Positions 34,086 to 45,349 of a stretch of DNA of 64,000 bases are shown piece after piece. The position numbers and the translations under genes are program-made. Every line of letters begins with the position of its first letter. Within the stretch, counting starts at the first letter, position 1. The DNA comes from Tubulanus polymorphus (lineage: Eukaryota; Nemertea; Palaeonemertea; Tubulaniformes; Tubulanidae), in NCBI RefSeq assembly GCF_964204645.1, contig NC_134027.1, forward strand, positions 11,394,485-11,458,484, in the 5' to 3' direction. The notes below the pieces were generated by a model. The model was not told the origin of the DNA. It worked only from the letters and a program-made list of their open reading frames with translations, and made no database searches.

Positions 34086-34499
34086 ATCCCCCATGAAAAG
34101 GTCCTATCCGCCGACCATACGCTTGGTTTGTCCGGTCATTGCGAAAGAGGGAGAGAGGAGAGAAATGCGAAATACATATCACCTGAACAAATCAAGCACG
34201 ACTAACTCCGGTGTCATGATTAATACGGCTGATGTGTCACTGTCTGACCCGGAGATGATCACCAGTCTCACCAGTCTGCGCAAATAAATTGCAACGACAG
34301 CTGTGCCTGTGAACCCCTTAATCTATGATTTCATCTATTGTCTAGGTATACGAAGACACTACGTGAATTGACTGGAAACAAAATCCTTACGTGTAACACT
34401 GTAACACACCCACTAATAAACAATGACGTTCAGTTTGTCATTAGTTAGACTCGTCTAATTATTCTTCCAGTAATTAGTCGTAATTGGCTGCTCCTTAAT

Positions 34500-34900
34500 T
34501 CCTTCTAGTGAAGGACAAGATGCAAATGCATCCGAGCCGCCAGTCAGCCATCTTGGATGATATCGTGACCTAGTTTGGTCATGCCCAGTTGACATACCCA
34601 TATAAAATATGAAAGCTCTATCTGGAAGATGTTTTTAGTAATGACCAAGATGTCATCAACTGACTGGCAGCCATCTTGGATTCTGAATCAGAATCCAAGA
34701 TGGCTGCCAGTCAGCTATCTTCAAAGGCATGATGACCTAGTTTGGTCACATGATACACAATTCCATTTCACTTTCTCACATTAAAAAAGGAAGATCTGCA
34801 TGGAATATTATATCAGTTGATAGCCAAAATGTGCCTTTGCAGAATCCAAAATGGCCACCAATCAGCTATCTTGGTTTCGATAACCACAAATATGTAACAA
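34500..34900. repeat. CAAGATGGCTGCCAGTCAGC repeat cluster with a 53-nt palindrome
   Basis: CAGCCATCTTGGAT, CCAAGATGGCTGCCAG, CCAAAATGGCCACCAATCAG and GACCTAGTTTGGTCA recur in both orientations. 34661-34713 is a perfect inverted repeat apart from its central base (arms TGACTGGCAGCCATCTTGG...). It is a head-to-head arrangement of one short repeat. Confidence 0.75.
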
Positions 34901-34904
34901 TACA

Positions 34905-35025
34905 TAGGAAATCCCACACTGATATAATGAAAGATTAAGTCCGAAAAGTTTCCTTTCATCTATAAATTAATTCATCCAACGTTTCGACAATAACCTAATA
35001 GTCATCTTCAGGAAAGATACAGTCA
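34905..35025 (-). mobile_element. K fold-back, single arm, with hammerhead-like motif on the minus strand
   Basis: Plus-strand words AAATCCCACACTGATATAAT, AAGTCCGAAAAGTTTCCTTT, AACGTTTCGACAATAACC and AATAGTCATCTTCAGG match the arms of the fold-back at 58481. On the minus strand this reads CTGAAGATGAC, a loop, GTCGAAACGTTGGATGA. Confidence 0.6.
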
Positions 35026-35821
35026 TCAAAGAAATAGTCATCTTCATGGACATACGAACTACGGTCTAGTTTATGCATCCACGGTTTAGCTGGACAATTG
35101 TTAATTGCCGATTTAAAAATGTGTGCGAATGCAATACATTGATTTGGTCCGTTCCAAATTGGTGGTTCCCAGGTACCAGCCAAATCATAAGTGGCATGAA
35201 CGCGGCTAAAAGAAATGAAAATGAAGTAAACACTGCTGTTTTTTCAGCAGAAGGGCACGTGAGTAACAGTGTTCTGGAAGCCATTTACGAGAAAAAAACA
35301 TAAACCATTACACACACACCGGCGAAATCTGCTACAGGGACTGGCCACATACGGTCAATTAATTAACCATTCCAGGGAGAGTCTGAGAAACTACGGCGTT
35401 AGCTAATGACTGGGTTTGCGCGCATGATGGCCGGCAATAAACGCTGGACATTCCATCAGACAGTAACTCACGCCGATGGTCAGTCAGGTGCAGCGGTAAT
35501 AGCCAATATCGAGTAGTATAGTAGATGCGAGCCGTATAGAATAAATAGAGATAGCTATCGTTATCATCATTTCTAAAAAGACGATTAAGTCTCCGGGGGG
35601 GGGGGGGGCGTTTAACTATCAATTCAATGACTTCAACAGCCGATTAAAGTTGTATCTATGATATGAGAGGAATTTGGGTAACCCGACTATTATTACAAAA
35701 TCACTGCACCAAGGTCTCAAGTTATATAAACTGCCTTATACATGCCTAAGACAGGCATGATCCAGAGTCAAATGTTTTCACAAGGGTTATTAATCCCAGT
35801 TGCAAAATTCCTGTTCGTACA
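35026..35821. other. Unassigned sequence with a poly-G run
   Basis: A G homopolymer of about 12 lies at 35597-35608. Small frames on both strands have no recognisable domain. Confidence 0.4.
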
Positions 35822-36143
35822 CATCCTCCTCGGCAGGGATTCGAACCTGATGGCATCACAAGATTCAGCAATGGTACTTAACCCTGTCACACTACTTGAC
35901 TGGGTGTGCAGGTACATGCATAAGTTTGCCGCAACAAAACTTGCAACGCCAATCAGATTGCCTGTTGAATAATCCCCGAGGCAAATCTCACGCTTAGACT
36001 ATAAATGGAAAGACCTGGCTAAAATAAAACGTGATTTCTGATGCTCAAACTATAAGTGCAAAAACCCGCGCTAAAACAAGATTTCTGATTGGCTAATGAC
36101 ACCATCTCAGCTGCGCACTCGGTCTAGTGTGACAGGGTTTCTA
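35822..36143 (-). mobile_element. L element copy 2 (one end degraded)
   Basis: CATCCTCCTCGGCAGGGATT then CGAACCTGATGGCATCAC at the left. The interior has GCCAATCAGATTGCCTG, GATTTCTGATTGGCTAATG, CAGCTGCGCACTCGG and GTGTGACAGGGTTTC. The terminal GGTTCGAATCC copy on the right has been lost. Confidence 0.65.
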
Positions 36144-36883
36144 GATTAGTTAGATCGGAGAAAAACGAAGACTTTTCGACTTTAATGACTGCTTGAAAAT
36201 CTCAGAAATCGGTCATAACGCATAATGTCGGTTCGACGACAAAAAAGGGTGAAGGCCATTCCCGGATTGTAGCCACGGTCGCAACCGGGCACCTGGATGA
36301 TAATACATTGTCCATTTTTATCGGCGTAACGCAGTTAGCAGTGTGTCGTAACAATATCCATAGATGCAACATCACGCCTGATTAAACAGAAACCACTCAG
36401 AGATCTCGGGAAAAAAATACTCTCACTGCTGCACCGATATCGCCCATCGCCCCGAAAAAAGAATTCATCGTCGATGAATTAATGACACGGACAGGTTTTA
36501 ATTAGCAACCAGAAACATAATGCCAGAGTTAATCGCGCAGAAGTGCGGCGAGCAACTTTACTACAGGTGAAAAAAACCATTTGGCAATATCCCGAATCCG
36601 ATAAGATACATCGAGAGAGAAAAAAACGGCGCAAAAATCAACATCTGAAGTTCCGAGGCACGCATACGCACACACAGTACGTAAGATCAGAACTTAAGCG
36701 CTAAGTTTCCCTGGCGACGCGGATAACATCTACATCCCCTTTAAGCCATTCTGAAAATAGTGCCAAACGAAAACCCGCCGCCGCAACCATCGAGAAAGGT
36801 GTTGTGTAAACAAAGGTGAGATGTCTTGCTGATTTACGTGATGAAGTCTACTCCAAAGCTCGCTACGAAAAAAAATATCCTAT

Positions 36884-36888
<5 letters not shown>
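36144..36888. other. Unassigned unique sequence
   Basis: Mixed composition with CpG-rich words from 36400; no repeats or gene recognised. It contains a perfect short palindrome, GAATTCATCGTCGATGAATT, at 36461-36480. Confidence 0.4.

Positions 36889-36978
<90 letters not shown>
36889..36978. repeat. (TA)n microsatellite, about 45 repeats
   Basis: Uninterrupted alternating T and A for about 90 bp. Any reading frame through it (Ile-Tyr repeats) is an artefact. Confidence 0.95.
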
Positions 36979-36981
<3 letters not shown>

Positions 36982-37001
36982 TAGAAAGGAGAGCGCCGGG
37001 G

Positions 37002-37088
37002 ACTTAGATCACGACATTTATCCATACAATACATCATTTTGTATACATATATACAAAATGATTTATCGATAAATGTCATGATCTAAGT
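37002..37088. repeat. 87-bp imperfect palindrome next to the (TA)n tract
   Basis: ACTTAGATCACGACATTTATC is matched by GATAAATGTCATGATCTAAG, with an inner stem of CATTTTGTATAC and GTATATATACAAAATG. It probably forms a cruciform or a fold-back remnant. Confidence 0.8.
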
Positions 37089-37150
37089 AGCTTCCCAGGT
37101 TATCATCGTCACGGGGATGTCTAGATTCGGTAAAAATTAAGTTAAGAAGG

Positions 37151-37403
37151 GTGGTGTATTCTGCGAGTAGGAAGTTCAGGAAATTTATCAACTCTCATTT
37201 CCTTTCCCTTTGTTCCTTCATTTTCCTTTCCCTTTTTACCGGATGCGTGCGACAGTGGCCTTTAAAGGCTTTGCTTGGCCCACGCAGAAAACTACGGGTT
37301 CTTTTCTCTCTCTTCATAATAGGCTTGTTCAAAATTAGCAAATTTCCATCAATCTCGGTACATAGCCTGCCATGCGTTCCGAGAAATGAATTGAACTTGA
37401 GTA
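37151..37403 (+). mobile_element. Probable LINE 3' UTR, (GAACTT) family
   Basis: It contains GCGACAGTGGCCTTTAAAGG, TTCTCTCTCTTCATAATAGG, GTACATAGCCTGCCATGC and the short tail TTGAACTTGAG. The segment at 42035-42256 has the same order (GACAGCGGCCTTAAGG, CTTTCTCTC, ATATAGCCTGTCAC, GAACTTGAACTTGAA). Confidence 0.5.
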
Positions 37404-37638
37404 ATCATACTGTCATGGAGGAAGGGATTTCTTCATGGATGGCATTCTATAGTGGAGGGCATTCAGGTATCTATATCTATCAAGAACGACGCCAGCACGC
37501 CTCACCAAGTTCAGATCATCGATACCTTTAGGAGGTATGTTTCCCGTATTTCTTCTAAAGCCTAATGCATAAGATCCGACGTGATCAATGGATCTTAAGG
37601 AATCGGAAACCAGTTGCTGAATTTTCAGTAGGGGTACT

Positions 37639-38010
37639 TAAGATCGCTAAGACCGATCGCAGACGAGCCGTAAGCGCAATGCCGAGGATCAGACATGTTC
37701 TAGCTCTTACGACGGTCAGATCGGAACGTATTTATTGTATGTGGTACCGGAGTCCAGGCTAGCTTACGATCGACTGGATCATCATACATAACAAAACAAC
37801 ACGTGATTGGCGATTCATTTGTCTTACGATCGACTACGACTCGATCATCGCTGAGTCGGTTTGTTCACTTGCCATTTTGAACACGAAAAGTAACGCGATT
37901 CAATACTCGTCGCCGATTGGCTACGATGTTAAAATCAATCGTAGGAAATAGAACTCGTTTTACCCTTACGATTCGGATTGCGATCGGTCTGCGATGATTA
38001 CGTCGCAGTT
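37639..38010. mobile_element. Possible MITE with GACCGATCGCAGAC ends
   Basis: GATCGCTAAGACCGATCGCA near the left and GCGATCGGTCTGCGATGATT at the right form an imperfect inverted pair of about 20 bp. CTTACGATCGACT occurs twice inside. Only one copy is in the window. Confidence 0.4.
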
Positions 38011-38055
38011 ATGAGTTCACTCGATGTCGAAAAGGTTACCAATTAAAAAATTGCA

Positions 38056-38130
38056 GACCAGGACTCAGTTCCACAGTTGTGAGTTAGAGTTAACTCTTGA
38101 GTTAAAATTAGTTCATTTTCAATTAGTTCA
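38056..38130. mobile_element. N element copy 2 (one half)
   Basis: CCAGGACTCAGTTCCACAG, TTGTGAGTTAGAGTTAAC and GTTCATTTTCAATTAG match one half of the 29360 copy. The opposite end is absent. Confidence 0.65.
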
Positions 38131-38154
38131 CTTGGGATTAAATCGATTTATAAA

Positions 38155-38502
38155 TCGCCTGAAAAATATGGCGGCGACGACGATTTCGTCGGCCGACTCG
38201 ATCACCCGGCGAATCGCCCGTATCAAACATGTTTAATATTTTCGCCCGATTAAATTACGCCGGTGATTGGATCGCCTGCAAAATCGCTCGTCTGCCCGCA
38301 CTTGGCGAATTCCGCCGAGCGATCCATTTTTATCAACAAATAGGATGCATTGTTGATATCATGTGATTTGTTAACTCTCTCCCACTAAGTGCCAGTCGCT
38401 GACCGAATTTCAGTTTCATCACTACGTGTGCCCGCTCGTGTCGGGCATATAAATTCGTCGGCGAATAAATCATCGCGATCGGGCGAAAAAATATGCTCGT
38501 AT
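38155..38502. mobile_element. Possible MITE with TTTTCGCCCGAT ends
   Basis: ACATGTTTAATATTTTCGCC at 38228 and ATCGGGCGAAAAAATATGCT near 38475 are inverted. CpG-dense repeats of GCGAATCGCC-like words lie at both sides. The family is unknown and the boundaries are soft. Confidence 0.4.
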
Positions 38503-38539
38503 GTCCCCTACCTTTAGGCTCAAAAGCCACAAGGGTTAC

Positions 38540-38878
38540 ATCCTCCCCCGGCAGGGATTCGAACCTGATGGCATCGAGATTGCCACGATACGAAACCCTG
38601 CCACACTAGACCGAGTGCGCAGCTACACGCGCAGCATAGATGATGTCATTATTAGCCAATCAGATATACCGTTTTATTTTAGCCCGGGTTTTCCCATTTA
38701 TAGTTCTTCTGTGAAATTTACCTCAGCGATTATACAACGAGCAATCTGATTGGTGCCGCCAGTTTTCGCGCGGCAAAGCTGCGCATATACCTGCACACCC
38801 GGTCTGGTGTGGCAGGGATTCGTGCCGTGGCTGAGTGTAGCGATGTCATCAGGTTCGAATCCCTGCTGTAGCAGGATA
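38540..38878 (+). mobile_element. L element copy 3, best preserved (about 339 bp)
   Basis: The left end CCGGCAGGGATTCGAACC continues TGATGGCATCGAG; the right end GATGTCATCAGGTTCGAATC continues CCTGCTG. The inverted ends are about 38 bp. Inner words include GAGTGCGCAGCTACACGC, ATTAGCCAATCAGATATACC, CAATCTGATTGGTGCCGCC and GGTCTGGTGTGGCAGGGATT. Confidence 0.8.
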
Positions 38879-38911
38879 TAACTCTAATTTCATTTTTGTT
38901 AATCTGTAACA

Positions 38912-39125
38912 ATCATTTTTTGAGAGGATGTTCGCTACGTCATCAATAAATCGTGGCTGCTTGCAGTCAATTCAATTCAATGATCGATATATTGAAGTCC
39001 AAAAAACCTTCCAAAATTGATCCATACATAATCGATATCATAATATTCCTCACTGTCGACAACAATGCGTAATATACGTATTATTTTTCAAGGCGTCAAT
39101 AAACTTTCAAGTTAGTTTTCTTGTT
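38912..39125 (+). mobile_element. G element copy 5 (5'-truncated)
   Basis: From TTTTTTGAGAGGATGTTCGC to CAAGGCGTCAATAAACTTTC. The first 180 bp of the family is missing, and the break lies shortly after the L element ending at 38878. Confidence 0.7.
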
Positions 39126-39867
39126 TATCATTAACATTTTTATAAAATACAGGCTAAACGAAATGTTGATATGTACAGACGAACAAGCGATGAGTAATTA
39201 TTGTGGTTTTAATTTCAACCCAGCAGCGACTTTTAATCCATTAAACCAACTACAGTAATCTAATCGTGTCTCCATAAAAGGCCATTAGCATTTAAATGTT
39301 GCTTTTGTGACGAGGGAAATCATATTTTCCAAACACATTCGAGCCAGGAAAACGAGTTATCGAGATTAAGAGTTCCCCGAGGAACGCAGCGTCTCGCGTG
39401 GCAATTATCTTTGCAGCAAAACTGCAAATGGCCGACTAAAAATTCCCTGCATCGCCTTTTCGAACATCGTCGTCGTCGAGTATGCCGTATCTTAATCTGA
39501 ATGAAAAGCAATTTCCATCACCCGTTGATGAGCGACTGTCTCGTAAAAAAACCGACGAACAATGCGCCCACTATTTTACGATCGCAACCGAGTCCGTGCG
39601 CGGTTTTCAACGACACCATTTTCAATTAACTGTCATGTTATCGTTCATTGATATAATCACGAATCTTTGCCCGTCGCACAAAACCCGACAAATAGTAGCG
39701 GCTAACCGTGTGTAGATCGAAACGATGAGTGGCATACACATGACATTCCGGGTTATGGGAGAACCGTACTTACGTGGTGCCGAACACACCAAAATACGGC
39801 GCTTACATAGTGACTGGGATTTGCACGTACCGCTCTCTAGATCCAAAGCGAGAACATCAATATAGAA
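39126..39867. other. CpG-rich unassigned sequence
   Basis: 39300-39760 is comparatively CpG-dense and repeat-free. A 77-codon plus-strand frame (39482) has no recognisable domain. Confidence 0.35.
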
Positions 39868-40231
39868 CATCAAATATTCTTGATGGCATCCCAAGTCACG
39901 ACTCAAATTATTTTGTTTTAAGTCAGTTGTGTCATATTTTACTAATTATTGAGTGGGCACATTGGCGGATATCAACCAGTTGCTCACAAGTAGAACATGA
40001 GCAACTGGCTGGAACTGGAGATAAATCATCGCATTGGGCATCTGCACACTAGTGCATTTTGCATACGCAATTTTGCGATATTTGGTGAGTGCCAAAATGT
40101 GCTGGAAAAATCACCCACACATCGATAAATTCAAGCAACTGATAAATTGTATCCAGCTAGTTCCTCACATACGCCTAAACTGCCTTGCAACTAGTTGTCG
40201 TCAGTTACTTTGACGATGTACACTAGACTTT
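39868..40231 (+). mobile_element. D element copy 3 (left end lost)
   Basis: ATCAAATATTCTTGATGGC, AAGTAGAACATGAGCAACTG, GCTGGAACTGGAGATAAAT, ATCCAGCTAGTTCC and the terminus GACGATGTACACTAGACTT. About 90 bp of foreign sequence (40025-40120) is inserted after AACTGGAGATAAAT. Confidence 0.65.
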
Positions 40232-42034
40232 AGTTGTCATTCGGTATGCCGATGAGGGGAGTGTTTTCAAGATGGTGTTTTCATGCTATCTTTGTTTCAA
40301 TATATCTTCAATCTATTCTTAAGCCTTATGCACACTAGTGTCAAAGCCACAACAACAACACCGACATACATATATGGAAATACTATGTAATTCTGTTATT
40401 CAACGGGGCGTTGAATGAAAACATGAACAGAAAGTTTCATTTCTGCAATTGGTATAGACCAGACTGCTAATTACTTCATCACTCAGGCTAATCAACTATC
40501 AATTATTGCCGAATATGGTTTTCCTCCTTTTTTTCTCTTGGCAAACCATCGGATACCAATCTTCGAATATGGGTAATTACACAGCGAAACCTCGAATATG
40601 GAAAATCGATTACATGATTTTTTTTGGTGATCCATCAAATATATACATTCCATCTCATGTGTTTTGCTGAACCCCATTGAATGTTTTTCTGGACCTCGTC
40701 AAATCAGTTCAAAAATATCGGAAACTATCCTAATGAGCCTGATACGGGAACCTAGGGCGACAAAAAGTTCAAAATGATTTTTCTCAGTTTCAACAAAAAT
40801 GCATATATATCCTCAATTCGCCAGAAAGCCAGCATTATGACTGGTCCTGTTAGATCCAAAACCTCAATAGGCAGGAAATTAGATTAAAATATCTACTCAT
40901 ACACTCAGTATAACTGACTCGGTCGGTCGCTAAAATCAAACGGACCAATTTAGCACACCACCCTTTACGCTATACGAACGCTTGGTCTGTTCTATATTGG
41001 AACCGACTTAATTCGGACTGTTCTAAAAAACGTAGCGCGAACGCGGCTTAACGGCCAGACACTCAAATCATATCCTTCATGGTCTGGTAGGAAATATTAG
41101 ATTGACCTTATGTCTGGTCCGATGTCAAACTGCTGCGATGGCTTTCCGAACTGGATAGATATTTTTGGGGCGATCTTCCTCCGAGTAACATATTCCACAT
41201 GAAACCATGGAGACTAATTCACCAGAAAATTGCAAATGAGAAATTGGACAGATTTCTATTAACATTCCATCAGCTCTAAAGAAGCAACTACTGGAATGCT
41301 ATTCCCGTATATATATAAAATTCATCTAAAGTTCTTCATCCGCCGCATTTATCAGGCCTGTAGCCTGGAAAGTCAGTTCCTGCAAAAGTGCACGTGCACA
41401 ACTTGAACATGAACATTTTGAATTCAGTGCCATCATATTTCAGCTTAATAAACGAAATATTTTAGAATAACATTGCTTTTGATCAAGATTTAGTTATTCA
41501 AGCTATCATATTCTAAGATTAATATAATCATTTTACCAATTAATATCTTTTTAGATGCAGAAAGAAGGCACATGGGGCATTTATGCAGGTATCAATTTGC
41601 TTGGAACCACTCCAAAAAGTTACAAGTGTAATATGGAGTTTCAACGATCGCTTTTTGGCAGAATGGTAATAAATGACTGATGTTCGGAGAATTTAGTCTA
41701 TTTTATAAGTTCATTAAGGTTTTCTGTTACTGTACCCAATTGTTATTTGCTATTTCATTGTTTATTACTTTTCTTCCCTTTCCACAAACACTTTACCAAA
41801 ATGATAGGCTATTCATTTTAGCATTGCAGTTATCCCTGACTCGATTCGGATCATAATTTTCTCCTGGCGTAATTGGCCAAAGGCTTCAGACACCTCACCA
41901 TTTAAATCACATCGAGATAACGACCAGCACTGAATGCGACGCCAGGTTTATTGAATTTCTCCTTGTTCTGTTTATCGGTTCAATTCAATCGTCATTAGTA
42001 TCTGGTTATCTCGAGCACTCTTCGCAAGCTGCAA
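40232..42034. other. Unassigned intergenic sequence with a possible B relative
   Basis: 40905-41051 (TGACTCGGTCGGTCGCTAAA, CGGACCAATTTAGC, AACCGACTTAATTCGG, GCGCGAACGCGGCTTA) ends like the A and B MITEs and may be a third related family. The rest is AT-rich with no gene seen. Confidence 0.35.
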
Positions 42035-42256
42035 TTTATACATGTGCCCGCTAGGTGGTATGTAAGTTTTTACTGGGCAGCATGACAGCGGCCTTAAGGC
42101 TTCGCTAGCAGAGAAAGCTACTTTCCTTTCTCTCTTTTTATAATTGTGCTCGTTGAAAAATTGTAAATTTCATTGTTAAAATATTTTCTTTCCTTAAATG
42201 TATATAGCCTGTCACATTCTTTCCAGATAAATAAATCAGAACTTGAACTTGAAAAC
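42035..42256 (+). mobile_element. Probable LINE 3' UTR, (GAACTT) family, second plus-strand copy
   Basis: GACAGCGGCCTTAAGGCTTC, TTTCCTTTCTCTCTTTTTAT, TATATAGCCTGTCACATTC, AGATAAATAAATCAG and the tail GAACTTGAACTTGAA. It precedes the coding LINE remnant at 42394. Confidence 0.55.
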
Positions 42257-42393
42257 ACCTTAAAGGCATCGGATTGGTTTGTGCGAAACTTTCTATAAAA
42301 AAAGGCACCTGAAGGATATTCCCTGGCCTGTAGAAAACCTGTTATGGTTCAATTAACAGTGGGACACAGGTGAACCCTTGACGATCAAAAATT

Positions 42394-42660
42394 TACTGGC
42401 TGTCTCATGTTCCGTACAGACTCAAGACTTATGGTGGACATTCCTTCAGTGTCACAGCAGAATCCCTCTGGAGCTCTTTGGATGATAACCTCAGATACAT
42501 TCCCAATTTCGATGATTTCAAACGAGCGCTTAAGGCTTTCCTGTTCAAATTAGCTTACGACCTGTAACAACTCGGCCCATGCGCCGGTGAACATTGGTCA
42601 CAATGAAATAGGCGCTTTACAAATGTCACTGTTTATTATCATGATTATCATTATTATAAA
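42394..42660 (+). mobile_element. LINE 3' end: C-terminal RT tail YGGHSFSV...LW...FKRALKAFLF
   Basis: In frame 42394-42567 the translation contains SHVPYRLKTYGGHSFSV, then ESLW and DDFKRALKAFLFKLAYDL before TAA. This matches the well-known end of many CR1/L2/RTE-type polyproteins (RTxYGDRSFSVxAPxLWNxLP...FKxxLKTxLF). A 3' UTR with GGCGCTTTACAAATGTCACTG and an ATTATCATT-rich tail follows. The copy is 5'-truncated and the frame is open over the visible part. Confidence 0.8.
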
Positions 42661-43314
42661 AATTGGTGACAAAACATCTGAAGGCGTGGCTCCAGGTTAC
42701 AGATATATACCTTCATAGGATATTCCATTCACTTAACACGGAACCGTTTGTAAAACGCGATCGCACGACCGTTTTTAGCCGCAGTCGTATTTTTCCCCCG
42801 ACGAAACATTTTTTAGTCGCCGCTAGAGCCGACTCGTATTGAACATTCGACGCAGTTTCTGCAATCATCATTACCGTTGCAAAATGGCTGCCATCTACAT
42901 GCTAATTGCTCCCCAGTTCGAGCTTTTGATCTGCAATCAATTTACTATCAACAGCTCCGAGCCGGTCCCTCGTGTAATTAATATAGTAACTAGTCCCTAA
43001 ACATGAACCCGTTGCCATCCGAAGCGTCGAGAAAACGGTGACGAATGGGACCTCAGCGATGTGTAATAGTATACTTACGAACGAAACCGCCACACACGAA
43101 CGCCAGTTATGAAATCTCCGCGGGGCTCGTATCAGCTCCCGTCGGGTCCTTTTTCGACACCGCTTCATAAAAGATGGATGATATCGTACGGCGTCGTGTA
43201 CGGACATGGCCGATAGACGTAAACTTTTTATTTCGTATCGACGCTTCTAGTCTGGAAAACTTACAATTGAAGAACGCATTTGCCTCCGCCACGTTTATCC
43301 CAGACAGTACCATA
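42661..43314. other. CpG-dense unassigned sequence
   Basis: From 42755 the sequence opens with AAAACGCGATCGCACGACCG and TTTTTAGCCGCAG, reminiscent of an A-type terminus, then remains CpG-rich to 43310. Minus-strand frames of 68 and 101 codons have no recognised domain. Confidence 0.35.
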
Positions 43315-43686
43315 AAGCTTAGCGTACATTGACGAAGCGACTGGAGACAACTAGTTGCTAGTGAGCGAGTACCCCGCGCACATCGAAAATCTAGTAAAAA
43401 CCAGTAACTTTGTGGCTCATGCCGGTCCCTAGGTCCATAGCGCGTACATCGACAGCAACTGAGATGTGTTATCGTTCACATCGACGGATATGACAGTAAC
43501 CAAGTACAACTAGTTGCTCAAATGTAGAACATGGGCAACTGGAGATAGATGGACGCTAACCAGTCGTAAGCTAGCTCACATCGACAAATTCGTGCAACTG
43601 ATTGTATCCTGCCATTTCCTCTCATGAGTCGAAAACTACCTGGCAACTAGTTGTCTCCAATCGCAGTGTGGATGTACGCTAGGCTT
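43315..43686 (+). mobile_element. D element copy 4 (about 372 bp, both ends)
   Basis: AAGCTTAGCGTACATTGACG at the left and GTGGATGTACGCTAGGCTT at the right are inverted repeats. The order is GGAGACAACTAGTTGC, GAGCGAGTACCCCGCGC, AGCAACTGAGATGTG, GTAGAACATGGGCAACTGG and GGCAACTAGTTGTCTCC. The last word is the inverse of the first, giving a second stem. Confidence 0.8.
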
Positions 43687-44130
43687 AAGAGACATCTCGG
43701 AATTTGGCAAATAGAACTATTACTTAGCCATTATCGGTTATCCGAGTCGACCAATGAGGACTCCAGCTATCCCACTAGATCGCGCACGTATCAGCGCAAC
43801 AACCCTGTTAAAATCAATTTCATTTTCGATGAGCTTTCCTCTAGATTTTTAGCCCCCCTCATCAGAAATTAGGCAAATCACTCCTCTTGATACCCTAAAA
43901 TGATCTTTAGGGAAAAATAATGGATAGATCTTAATCGTATCTGAGAAGAAATCTGGGAGTTGTCGTCTGAATGCACATAAGCGACACCTAGTGGATGCTA
44001 GCTTGCCACAAGTGGAATCCTCGATTGCCACCAGTCAAACGTCGAGTCCTCATAAGCATTGAGGTTAATAGCTGAAACTGCCAGCCGATGAAGTACAATT
44101 CCATCCCGATTGCCAGAAGATCAGCTATCT
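43687..44130. other. Unassigned sequence between two D elements
   Basis: No gene or repeat recognised. The two flanking D elements are in the same orientation, only about 445 bp apart. Confidence 0.4.
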
Positions 44131-44558
44131 AGCTAAGCATACACCAACTGGAGACAACTAGTTGCTAGTGAGCGAGTACCCCGCTCACATCGAAAATCTA
44201 ATGAAAACCAGCAACTGCGTGGCTCATGTTGGTCGCTAGGTCCATAGCGCACACATCAACAGCAACTGAGATGTGTAATCTAGCAAATATTCACAGGGCA
44301 TCTCGAATCACGTGACAAATTGCTTTGTTTTAGTTAGTTGCAACCATGTGTTTTTGATTATGGAGCGCCCACATCAACGGATATGACAGCAACTGAGTAC
44401 AACTAGTTGCTCAAAAGTAGAACATGGGCAACTGGCTGGAACTGGAGATAGACGGAAGCTAACAAGTCGTAACCTAGCTCACATCGACACGTTCGAGCAA
44501 CTGATTGTATCCAGCCAGTTGCTCTCTCCAATCGCAGTGTCGATGTAGGCTAGGCTTA
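44131..44558 (+). mobile_element. D element copy 5 (about 428 bp)
   Basis: A left end decayed to CTAAGCATACACCAACTGG, then GAGACAACTAGTTGCTAGTG, GCAAATATTCACAGGGC, GTAGAACATGGGCAACTGGC, and a right end GTCGATGTAGGCTAGGCTT. It is more complete internally than copy 4. Confidence 0.8.
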
Positions 44559-44626
44559 ACAGAACTCCTAGTGGCAATAATAGCATTAAGCCCAGCAATC
44601 AATATTCATCCTCCTATCATAAGATG

Positions 44627-45089
44627 ATTTTTGACGCCATTAAAACTGTTACAGTAATGTATCATACATTGATACCTAGTATGCGTTATTTAAGAGGTTC
44701 TGTGTGAGTCATGTGCACTAGGTCATCAATATTCAATATTAGCATTAGCGCTTCAAAATGATAATCACAATTGTGAATTTCGGCGTTTACTTTGTGATCA
44801 AATATACTTCACTGGATTCTTTATTCTATATTTAATGAATTTTTATGTCTTTTTGATAATGAATTTTGAGTGGCTGTGCCATTCGTCATCAATATTGAGG
44901 CTAATCTGGTTAGACCGTTGCTAGTCAATTCAATTCCATTGCCATTATATTCAAATTCTAGATAACTTTTTGAGCCTTGATATAAAAACATGATATGTTA
45001 TTTATCTTCAAGGCATCAATCAACTTTCAAGTAAGTTTTTGTTGTTTATCTTCGAGGCATCGATTAACTTTCAAGTTATTTTTCTTGTT
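44627..45089 (+). mobile_element. G element copy 6 with duplicated right end
   Basis: TTTTTGACGCCATTAAAACTG to TTCAAGGCATCAATCAACTTTC, then a second version, CGAGGCATCGATTAACTTTC, 40 bp later. The terminal block is therefore present twice. Confidence 0.75.
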
Positions 45090-45349
45090 ACACACATGAC
45101 AGGTACTGCGGATAAATATTGTATCAAGCGCATTTTGTGTTCCTCCAATACACAGCACCACGCTGTCTGAAGAAGTACTCACGTGTCAACACCAGAAACT
45201 ACGTTTCCATCATAAATAATCTCTCGAGCCGGCCTTAAAACTATGTACACCGAGTGATTTGAATTTTCTGTGAGAATGTATGAAAGATTTTTTTTTTTAC
45301 ATGTATGCATGAACCCCAAAATTTGGCATACTGCAACTGCAGCCTTGAT

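Noticed and set aside
36816-37007. Open frame with Ile-Tyr repeats
   Set aside because: Produced by the (TA)n microsatellite. The same applies to 59647-59913.
38540-38878. tRNA gene suggested by GGTTCGAATCCC
   Set aside because: No acceptor, D or anticodon arms can be built around it, and the motif is repeated in inverted orientation at both ends of a mobile element.
43107-43313. Minus-strand frames of 68 and 101 codons as adjacent exons
   Set aside because: The frames overlap each other in different phases, no consistent donor/acceptor pair joins them, and no family is recognised.
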